In this document: positions 8,949 to 16,034 of the stretch, piece after piece
How the letters are laid out: the number at the start of each line of letters is the position of its first letter
How positions within the stretch are numbered: the stretch's first letter is position 1
Assembly (NCBI GenBank): GCA_028565635.1
Contig: JAOXYB010025192.1
Coordinates: 1-16,034 of the forward strand
Reading direction: 5' to 3'
DNA: 16,034 bases
DNA from: Phoronis ovalis
Lineage: Eukaryota; Phoronida; Phoronidae
The notes under the pieces: generated by a model
Databases searched by the model: none
The model's input: only the letters and a program-made list of their open reading frames with translations
What the model was told of the DNA's origin: nothing
Translations under genes and position numbers: made by a program

Positions 8949-9003
8949 CAAGACCACTAACAGATGACACTAAAAGTAACCTGATGATGTAACGATGCAC
9001 CAT
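8949..9003 (-). CDS. Signal-peptide first exon of the kringle-Ig gene
   Basis: The ATG at 9003 has A at -3 and G at +4. The exon encodes MVHRYIIRLLLVSSVSGL plus one base and ends in phase 1 at GTGAGC. The kringle exon then starts in matching phase, so the predicted junction reads G-L-V-E-D-L. The hydrophobic core (IIRLLLVSSVSG) fits a secretory signal, though an arginine interrupts it. The exon is duplicated at 168-222 with identical length, phase and donor. I reject an upstream in-frame non-ATG start because this ATG is the one conserved between copies. Confidence 0.8.
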
Positions 9004-10296
9004 TTTCGATCTCGATAATTTTAACAAACAGTCTACATTATTTGTCTCGTAAAGAGCATTCTTCTAGACGATAGTCCATGGATGGTCAATATCCAAACTT
9101 CTGCAGAAAATCTTTAAGAATTCAACAGCAGAATTACAGTGATGACCGGCTCCATAATATGTCACACGACTCTTAGCCCACAAGACAGAACTAAATGCAT
9201 TTCGGGACAAACATGCAATGGTAACACGTAGTCTATTGTTTTTTTTTCTGTCTCACGGCATTGCACCTGAGAAAATGACATGAAAATAGATACAACTCCT
9301 TTGAATTTGCCACAATGACTTATATTTGAGAAGAAACATTTTATTGTAACATCATATGGGAGAAGATATTTTTAAAAATCATCTTGCTAAATTCTGTTTT
9401 CATTGGAAAATATAGTTCATTTAATCAAAATATACATAATTCTATTGTTCTATTTTTTCACTTTAATCAAAAGAAATAATAAAAAGAAAATTGGGATATA
9501 CATCTACCCGTAAGTTACCGGCCAAAGTGACAGGGAAATTGCAAATATTTTCACACTGGCTATTAACTATGTTTCAGATTAACTTAATGAACATTTTCTG
9601 TATTACGTAAGGATGTTCTAGTCTCGAACCACGAGTTCGTGGTCAAATGGGTATAATTCCTCGCTCACAATACGTATATACGCTGTGGCGTACGACATAC
9701 TGATGGTAATACCAGATAGTTATGAATTGGAATGTTCAAATCATATTTTTGGAAGTATTTGTAGAGTATTCTGTTTGATTTTTGCCTTCCTATAATTCAA
9801 ATTTGGCTAGTCATTTTAATTCACAAAAGACCCCGCCCATTTATAAATCAATGTGAAACCACTAAAATTTCTTTTTTGGAAAATCGTAGACATACCGAAA
9901 TAAAAGCAACTATTTAAAACTAAACATGCATTCGACCAAAAAATGTAAAATTATTTTAAAAAGAAATTATTTTGTAATGATTGAAAGTCAAAATGTGTGC
10001 AACTTCAAGGGCAAACACTTGCTTTATTGCACCCGTTTTTAGAATGGATAAGCTCTGATGTTTCAATATTGCGATCGTGATGCGACTATAAAATTGTAAA
10101 CAATGCACATATGATTGTTAAGTAACGAATCATATATTTGGATAATATGCCACTTTTAGCTTGATTTAACAATTCGCAAGTAAAAAAACTTTATAGCTAG
10201 CGATAAAACACTTGGTAAAGTTTTCAAAATATTCAAACTTTGAAAAAGTGGGACCAAATTAAGAAATTCATAATTTCATTTCTGTTGCGATGGAAA

Positions 10297-10343
10297 GTAT
10301 AATCTAGGATATATAAAAGAGTTTTATATATCCTAGGTATAAT
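10297..10343. mobile_element. 33-bp perfect palindromic insertion with 7-bp target duplication
   Basis: Positions 10304-10318 (CTAGGATATATAAAA) and 10322-10336 are exact reverse complements around a 3-base loop, GAG. The palindrome is flanked by the direct repeat GTATAAT at 10297-10303 and 10337-10343. Copy 1 has only AGTGTAACGGATGATGATG at the matching place, so this is an insertion in copy 2. It is either a very small foldback element or a palindromic repair insertion. It creates a TATATAAAA box on both strands. Confidence 0.7.
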
Positions 10344-10377
10344 GGATTATGATGCTGGTAATTAACTGGAATAGAAC

Positions 10378-10399
10378 TTTCCTGATAATTTAAGGAAGT
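10378..10399. promoter_or_regulatory. Conserved block upstream of signal exon, copy 2
   Basis: This is the partner of 748-769, with the identical core TTCCTGATAATTTAAGGAA, about 1.4 kb upstream of the kringle-Ig ATG. It is followed in both copies by a similar AACAATACATT. The regulatory role is inferred. Confidence 0.25.
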
Positions 10400-10475
10400 G
10401 GCTAAACAATACATTCGCATCTCCCCACATTTCCAAAAAAGGTTATGTCATGTTGAACTTAGTCCCCAATGGAAA

Positions 10476-11051
10476 AGTAAGTTGGATAAGTCAAAGACAA
10501 CATGCAAGAGAAATCAGATCTCGAATTGGTGGGACGTGGAAGAGGTGTAAAAGAAAGAATTATTTTGACGGGAGCATAGAAATTGTACTGTACCTTTATG
10601 CTCATACAGAGAGACGTAGAAGATGGACTCAGTGAGCATCATGTTGATATTAAGAAATGTGTACGGTTTACATTTAATTGTGTGAGATTTTAAAATATTA
10701 GTGTTTTACTTATGTGATAGTGTCAAAAATCTGCTAAAGCTGACAGATTAACAATAAAATAAAAATATACAGAAAACGTTATAGTTTAATTACTGCAGGT
10801 TTATTGTGAATGTCTGATTTTAAAATAAATTGTCAATTTAACAATGAATGCCAGAAAATTTCGTACACCTAATAGGCAGACACATTTAAAAACCAAAATC
10901 ATAATTGTTTGTCTCAGGATGCAGAAGATACCAGCAAAAGAGTAAATGCCAATGCAGATCATTTCAAAGGAAAGATTGGTGGTATCAATGCATTATAGGT
11001 AAGAAACAAACTGAACTAGTATGAAGCGGCATGTGCATCCTGATGTTAGCT
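10476..11051 (-). other. 3' UTR of the CCP gene and intergenic DNA
   Basis: The minus-strand CCP gene ends with TAG at 11052-11054. Its 3' UTR should run from 11051 to about 10780, given the AATAAA at 10800-10805. On the plus strand the same interval holds a 61-codon basic frame (10450-10635) and an exon-like 81-nt stretch (10918-10998), discussed in findings. No domain is recognised in either. Confidence 0.5.
10800..10805 (-). terminator. Polyadenylation signal AATAAA of the CCP gene
   Basis: The plus strand reads TTTATT here, giving AATAAA on the minus strand about 250 nt after the stop codon at 11052. It is the first AATAAA after the stop, and U-rich sequence follows within 40-50 nt, as expected for a cleavage site at about 10775-10790. 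Confidence 0.55.
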
Positions 11052-11131
11052 CTAATTAAAGAAATTTGATAGCCATCCCTCCTCAGATTCATTGTCTTGC
11101 TGGACTTGACCTACAGTACGTTTCTTTTGTC
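11052..11131 (-). CDS. C-terminal exon of the CCP/Ly6-like secreted protein
   Basis: This is an 80-nt terminal coding exon. The acceptor is strong (TTTTTACTTGTTTCAG), and it enters in phase 1, exactly what the preceding exon requires. The other two frames stop early. It encodes a hydrophilic tail (QKKRTVGQVQQDN, then ESEEGWLSNFFN) followed by TAG. There is no hydrophobic segment, so no transmembrane or GPI anchor is predicted and the protein is probably secreted. A further exon inside the 973-bp intron cannot be excluded, but phase continuity does not need one. Confidence 0.75.
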
Positions 11132-12104
11132 CTGAAACAAGTAAAAATGTTATCAACCATGAGGCAATGTTACAGCAGAAATTGTATAAAAAGTGATTGA
11201 TTAAATAAATCAAATGGCAACTAAAGGCTTGTTCAAATTGGACACAAACAGGGTATTTTGGCTCCTAAAATCATTTTTCAAATTTTATGAAAAACAAGAA
11301 CATGGCAAGTTAAAATGGCACATAGAAATACTTAAAATTGTATATATTTGAATTGTTTTTAATAAAGGATTTTCAGACAGAAAGTGATTTTTCACATGGG
11401 CCTGTTTTTGTTTCCTCGCACAAGGAGTGTTAACCAAAAATGACTGAATAATCACCCAAAGCTGAGACAGTGTACTTGTTATACCCCAGTACAATAAATG
11501 ATGCTTTGAGAAGTGATCATGTGTCAAATACATATATAATAAACCATAAAATGAAATATTGGATTTTTGAAATTTCCATATCTCACTCATGTTTTCTTTC
11601 AAGAAGTAGAGGTTGACATTTTCCTCAAATCTGAGTTATTATACATTACTTTCTTAAACTGCAGACCCTTTACTGGATATTGATCAGGTAAGATTTAAAC
11701 ATTGGTTTGATAAACAATAGCTTACCAAATTTGATTCAGTTGATCAAAAATCTCATTAATGAAAAAAGATATCATTTTGAAGCTCAAACCCAATGCTTGA
11801 GCCATTTATTATTGAAACTTGTTTGAATTGGCACCGCATTATGACAAATCTTCATTTTCACTATTATAACCATGGGGGATATTTGATTATAACTGGCATG
11901 TTTAGGGAATTTATCCTTTATCTTTTTGCTCAGAAATAATAATTTGCTTAATATAGTTAAAAACCAAATAATAATTAAAACTGCCGTATTGTTGCTTAAC
12001 TTTTTGTACAGATAACAAATCTACATTCAGAACTAAATGGACTTAAGAACTATCCAAAGGTTATAGGTAACAGTAACAAGAACTGCATAAAAAATGCAAC
12101 TTAC
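11132..12104 (-). other. Last intron of the CCP gene
   Basis: This 973-bp intron runs from a GTAAGT donor at 12104 to a CAG acceptor at 11132. It is AT-rich and nothing is recognised. The 105-codon minus-strand frame at 11285-11602 has no domain signature, and I see no acceptor-donor pair that would put it into the transcript. Confidence 0.65.
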
Positions 12105-12282
12105 CGGCCTGTGGGTTAGAGCATGTGGCTTGATCAAGGCATGCTTTACATGTCTCCACACTGCCAGTCTTGAAGCAATTTTCTTCGCCATCAGCTGGAC
12201 AATCAGAGGGAGAGGCACATAGTTTGCTTAAACTTTTTACTGTACCATCAAGATCATATTTTATTTCAACCATGCAAGCACA
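12105..12282 (-). CDS. Second half of Ly6/uPAR-like cysteine-rich domain
   Basis: This is a 178-nt exon, phase 0 in and phase 1 out (acceptor ATATTTTCAG, donor GTAAGT). The 59 residues begin CACMVEIKYDLDG, continue SLSKLCASPSDC and GEENC, and end ETCKACLDQATCSN, with eight cysteines. The spacing and the CSN ending, with the CxxC of the previous exon, resemble the three-finger Ly6/uPAR pattern, which usually closes with CC....CN. Here the pair is CKAC and not CC, so the assignment is a likeness and not a proven family match. Such domains are extracellular and mediate protein contacts. The domain is split by a phase-0 intron between the glutamine of AEQ and this exon. Confidence 0.8.
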
Positions 12283-12534
12283 CTGAAAATATACACAATG
12301 TTGGATAGTAAAAGGTAGATGAAATATTCAATAGTACGAACCAGAGGATATAGTAAAAGGTGATACAGTATATAAAGGTTCATTATTCTTATACATGAGC
12401 ATGCATAACTTTTCTTCAACAAATAGCTTCTACCACAATTAGAAGACAATTTCCAACATTTCATTTGGTAACCAGATGAGCACAAGAGACACTAAGTAAA
12501 TTCATCAGTCTGGAAAAATACCAAAGTTTGATAC

Positions 12535-12677
12535 CTGTTCAGCTTGGCCACATGGGATCCATTCTCCATTGTTCTGGCACTCATTTTCATCCTTGGCATC
12601 AACACATTTCCAGCAACCTCTTTCCTCATTATCACAATCGTTACCTGGCTGGAGCTGACGTTTTTTAATGTAATAAG
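12535..12677 (-). CDS. First half of Ly6/uPAR-like cysteine-rich domain
   Basis: This is a 143-nt exon, phase 1 in and phase 0 out. The acceptor TTTGTAG at 12678 is the one that keeps the frame from the last CCP exon; later AGs in the exon are less consistent. It encodes a basic linker (PYYIKKRQLQPG), then NDCDNEERGCWKCVDAKDE, NECQNNGEW and IPCGQAEQ. Five cysteines are visible, with a CWKC pair typical of the start of a Ly6-like domain. The donor is GTATCA, a weaker site. It is separated from the CCP exon by a 300-bp intron with no other content. Confidence 0.78.
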
Positions 12678-12977
12678 CTACAAATTAAAGCCAAATTAAA
12701 CTTTCTGCTACTGTACCGTAGTTAAAAACATTGAAAATGATGGATGTAGTAAATTTATTTGTGTGTGTAGTATATACATGTATATGAGACTTTGCAAACA
12801 TTATTGGCAATGTAAATACAAATGATATCTCCAAGTCACTGCCATACAAGAACCTGATTTTACTTCACTACCGTGTATGAATGAAATATGTGGCAGAGTA
12901 AACAGCAGGTTTAATATTCCTAAATCAGGTGTTTGAATACCAGAATGACAATTTTTAAAATAATAAATTCTACATAC

Positions 12978-13160
12978 GTTCACACACTAGTTCGGTGCCA
13001 TCCCATTCTCCTGAAGCTGTACACACAATCGATGCATCGCCAGATGCTGGTTCATAACCATCCAAACACTCGTAAGTGACCTCAGTCAAATATTGGAAGT
13101 TGTAATCATCACAGTGTCGCACAGTGTTCACACCATATCCGGGATCAGAGCAAGTGACAG
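12978..13160 (-). CDS. Sushi/CCP domain exon (last CCP)
   Basis: This is a 183-nt exon, phase 1 at both ends, one CCP module. It reads VTCSDPGYGVN, then EVTYECLDGYEP, ASIVCTASGEWDG and ELVCER, giving the four canonical cysteines and the conserved Trp. An extra cysteine occurs in VRHCDDYN, making five. The acceptor is TTTTATAG and the donor GTATGT. CCP modules bind proteins in complement regulators, adhesion proteins and matrix proteins. Nothing here identifies the ligand. Confidence 0.93.
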
Positions 13161-13386
13161 CTATAAAATATATTCGCTTTACTTTAGTTAAAATGTTTCT
13201 TGACAAGCTCAACTTACTTACACTTACATTTAGCCCCAAGTTCTACTCACCAACTCATGCATTTTTAATCTTTACATATAAGAACATCAGAGAGGATTTT
13301 TAAAGGATTATTTTCAGAAAAAGAGTAATTTTACATTTACACATTATGGTTAACAACTGTTAGTATGCATGAATATGTTCACTTAC

Positions 13387-13563
13387 GATGGCAATAAAGA
13401 GCATATCCATCCCAGTATCCATTAAGCTGACAAGTGATTTTCTCACTTCCCAATACTGCCTCGTGACCTGGCTTGCAGGAGTATTCCACCATGTGTCCGT
13501 ATGTGAAGTTGGTTCCCTCTGTGTCAGCATTTAAGCCAATACCAGGGTTGGGACATTGAATGC
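13387..13563 (-). CDS. Sushi/CCP domain exon
   Basis: This is a 177-nt exon, phase 1 at both ends. It encodes IQCPNPGIGLN, then MVEYSCKPGHEA, EKITCQLNGYWDG and ALYCH, a standard CCP with exactly four cysteines and the conserved Trp. The acceptor is TTTTGTTACAG and the donor GTAAGT. One N-glycosylation site (NFT) is visible. It is flanked by introns of 226 bp and 658 bp. Confidence 0.94.
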
Positions 13564-14221
13564 CTGTAACAAAATTATATTGCTAATCTAATCACGCACC
13601 AGATTTCAGTTTACTTGAAATATACTACTAACAAAAGAACTATTGCATGAAAAAGATAGACGCTTATATCTTACTTTGACATCTCAACCAACATTGAATA
13701 ATTTTGATTTCTTCATTATCGCACAGTTGTCATGAATTACAAAAGTGACAGGACATTTAATATCTACTATGTCAATTCAAGCATTTAACCCTGTCAAACA
13801 AGTAACTGTGCTCACAAGAAGTAAGCTTTCTACGCATGATCGTTAATTAGATTCAACTTTTAAGCTTTAGCATAACACCATCATTAGAAAGGTACAAAAA
13901 CCACAGAGCACAGACAGTCTGAAACTACTTTTTAGTTCGACAGGGCAATGTTTGAGGAAAGGTACCTAAATTAACAGTCTAATTAACACTAATTTTATGC
14001 CTTATGTGTTAAATTAATAGACAAAAGTTAACAGTATATTGTACAAAGCACTAATAAACAAAACATTGAAGTCCACCTTATGTCATTAAATGACATTGCA
14101 CCTTCAAAACTGATTCTCACAGGCTCACACACAGAACACATATTATGCAGGGCAACAAGCAATCAGAAGCAATCAGAACAAGCAATAACAACCTACAACA
14201 AATTTGCTTGATAATACTCAC
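13564..14221 (-). other. Intron between CCP exons
   Basis: This 658-bp intron has donor GTGAGT at 14221 and acceptor CAG at 13564. No further CCP exon or other feature is recognised. Confidence 0.7.
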
Positions 14222-14404
14222 GTCTACACCATACAGGTTCATCAGTCCATTCCCCATTGGCTTGACATGTGATGTGTTTACTTCCAATACCACATGGCAC
14301 ATAACCAGTATCACAAACAAACCACACCTCACTACCAAATGTAAAAGATGACATGCCAGTTTTACTAGCATATACACCATTTCCAGGATCCCCGCAGTTG
14401 ACAA
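14222..14404 (-). CDS. Sushi/CCP domain exon
   Basis: This is a 183-nt exon, phase 1 at both ends. It encodes VNCGDPGNGVYA, then EVWFVCDTGYVPCGIG, KHITCQANGEWTD and PVWC, a CCP with the conserved Trp. There are five cysteines, the extra one in GYVPCG. The acceptor is TTCTAATGTTACAG and the donor GTGAGT. The longer minus-strand frame that overlaps this exon (14117-14611) is in a different frame and is not coding. Confidence 0.93.
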
Positions 14405-15879
14405 CTGTAACATTAGAATAAAGGACAAACTAAAACAACAGCATAAACTATTACTAAAACATTTGTTAGGTTGAAGATGGTGGACACTGAGGTCATACTG
14501 GAGGGTTGTTATGATATGAAAGTACACATTTTTGGAAAGCAAAAATCTTATGATATTAATAAATAAGCAGTCATTTTTGGAAAAATTGTTTTTTTTAACT
14601 TCAATTTTCAAAAAATTAAAATATCAAGTCAAACATAAGTCCAGCTGCATATTTGAAACTATATGCAAAAATCACCTTTACATATACATCCAAAAAAAAA
14701 TGCCTCACGTTTTCAAAAGCTATATAGCCTTGCTTAAAAAAACTATTTTAAAAGTTTAAATGTTCCAAACATGCTAATTTTCATCTGACACATAAGTTTT
14801 GAACAAAGAAATGTTAAATATTGCAAACACGGCTTAGCACATACATAGGCAGGTTATTTCAATTTGCTTCATAGAATGTGGAAGCCCAAGTGCTTAAATA
14901 GTTAATAAGCAAGATCATTTGTTGTGCCTCTACAGGTATATAGAGACCAATTGAATATGGGTACTTGCAGATACTTGTAATTTTTACATTTTATAATATG
15001 AGATGCACTTTGGGGAGAAGTCTCTAAGTGATTGATGAAGTATGTGTCATAAACGATTGTGAATGAGAATGTGAGATATGGAACTGCTTGATTAAGTGCA
15101 TTACACTGTCTTTAGTATCACATACATGTAGCTGCATTTTTATGTAGTGTATACAACATATTGTGTAAATACTGCTTGTAAACACAGTTCAGATTCCAGA
15201 GCATGTATAAACTATAAAAGTATTTTTGAACATTGTTGTGTGCTATCCAAGTTCGTGTACAAAGCTACCTTGAGCCGCCTTAGTTGAATACATTGCTCTG
15301 CCAATATAATTACTATTATTGTGGTCTATTATGTGCTCTAAGCAAGAAGTGTAAAAAGAGAGGTCATGCTTGCAATAACTTTTGTGAACATTCTATTCAG
15401 TTTGGATACTTGAAAACTTACCAGCAAACTTGGAAATATTCCTAACTTTAACATTGTCTTTATTTATAAAAATGTGAAGATTATCAGAAAGCAGATAGAT
15501 TTGTTTTAATAGATTTTGAACTTTGAAACATTAACTAATATTCAAGTGTTTATGTATTTTACATGCTTTTTCTGAAAAACTTTATGTCAATGATATTGCA
15601 AATAAAAGTCATGGCTTTTTGATCAGTGAAATGCACTAGCTCTTAGAAATAGTAGCTTAATGGGAAACCTAGAATCCTATAATCATAAAAATATTTCAAC
15701 AGAGAATAATTATTTATTTCTTTGGTTTATTAAATACCTCTTCATATTCTATTACCTGTGCATTCAGTCAGAGCCTTCCAAATGTGATGGGTATGGCAGC
15801 AAATTGAGAACATTCTTAACTTCTACAAGTCTTGAAAATATCCTACATTCAGAACAGCTTTAACAAAAACTTAACTTAC
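14405..15879 (-). other. Intron between CCP exons
   Basis: This 1475-bp AT-rich intron has donor GTAAGT at 15879 and acceptor CAG at 14405. No cysteine-rich exon, RNA gene or inverted-repeat element is seen. A skipped phase 1-1 module cannot be fully excluded. Confidence 0.65.
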
Positions 15880-16034
15880 TTTCGCATGATGGTTCTTCTG
15901 CCCATACTCCTGTATCCAAACAATCAATTACAGCATCTCCTACCAAATTATATCCTACATCACAGGAATAACTTGCAGTGGAACCAAAAGTTGTGCTGTC
16001 TGCTTCAACATCACCATTAGCAATTTCAATAGGC
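15880..16034 (-). CDS. Sushi/CCP domain exon, 5' end beyond the window
   Basis: This exon is cut by the window edge and ends in phase 1 at a GTAAGT donor. It encodes PIEIANGDVEADS, then TASYSCDVGYNL, AVIDCLDTGVWAE and PSCE. It carries three of four CCP cysteines; the first would lie a few residues upstream, outside the window. The PIxIANGxV start and the GVW...PSCE end are typical of CCP modules. The protein's N-terminus and any further CCP repeats lie to the right. Confidence 0.92.

Larger units (their letters stand above)
8895..10475. repeat. Segmental duplication, copy 2 (signal exon plus upstream DNA)
   Basis: This is colinear with 122-837. The aligned blocks are the exon and flanks (about 8895-9033), about 9161-9235 (GTCACACGACTC, AATGCATTTCGGG, GTAACACGTAG), and about 10229-10475 ending at CCCCAATGGAAA. 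Compared with copy 1 it carries 130 extra bases at 9034-9163, a much longer middle section (about 9240-10228, no gene seen) and a 33-bp palindrome. The minus-strand gene's promoter presumably lies in this region. Confidence 0.75.

Noticed and set aside
8797-9027. 76-codon minus-strand frame with a non-ATG start
   Set aside because: It is the signal exon plus read-through into the intron. The conserved ATG at 9003 and the GTGAGC donor define the real exon.
9626-9644. ACCACGAGTTCGTGGT hairpin considered as a tRNA arm
   Set aside because: It is a 7-bp near-palindrome without acceptor stem, D-arm or T-loop sequence around it, so not a tRNA.
11285-11602. 105-codon minus-strand open frame
   Set aside because: It lies inside the last intron of the CCP gene. 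Composition looks random, no domain is recognised, and the flanking exons already join in phase without it.
14117-14611. 164-codon minus-strand open frame
   Set aside because: It overlaps the CCP exon at 14222-14404 in another frame. The CCP frame has correct splice sites, cysteines and phase, so this one is a shadow.

Overview
The window is AT-rich metazoan genomic DNA. It has short exons with GT..AG introns, symmetric phase-1 modules, small transposon relics and diffuse repeats. The coding parts encode extracellular domains: sushi/CCP, a Ly6-like cysteine-rich domain, kringle and immunoglobulin. Together with the interspersed repeats this fits an invertebrate animal, probably marine (mollusc, hemichordate, echinoderm or similar). 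The species cannot be fixed from sequence alone. All convincing genes lie on the minus strand, and most reading frames longer than 60 codons are not genes.

Right part (16034 down to about 10780) holds the 3' half of a secreted CCP-repeat gene. Seven exons join in frame without a stop: four CCP exons (15880-16034, cut by the window edge; 14222-14404; 13387-13563; 12978-13160), two exons forming a cysteine-rich Ly6/uPAR-like domain (12535-12677; 12105-12282), and a short hydrophilic C-terminal exon with stop (11052-11131). A polyadenylation signal sits at 10800-10805. About 365 residues are visible and no membrane anchor is seen.

Middle (about 10475 down to about 5900, with an unresolved 3' end) is a second minus-strand gene. 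Its exons are a signal peptide (8949-9003), a kringle (8124-8408) and a V/I-type Ig domain (5913-6263). All splice in phase 1. The kringle keeps lysine-binding-site residues but lacks its first cysteine. The terminal exon is not certain; two weak candidates are given.

Left end: 168-222 is a second signal-peptide exon, also 55 nt and with the same donor. Its flanks match those of 8949-9003. Matching upstream blocks (about 122-837 and 8895-10475) show a tandem duplication, so a paralogous gene or an alternative first exon runs off the left edge.

Between these are a roughly 700-bp inverted-repeat element (838-1537) sitting exactly at the edge of the duplicated homology and carrying a zinc-finger-like relic, a roughly 417-bp element with GGGGGGTACTC termini and a 7-bp target duplication (1973-2389), a zone of degenerate TTCCTTTTCCTTATT repeats (3180-3930), a perfect 20-bp inverted repeat pair (4517/5285), and a 33-bp perfect palindrome with a 7-bp target duplication (10297-10343). 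I found no tRNA, rRNA, CRISPR or bacterial feature.
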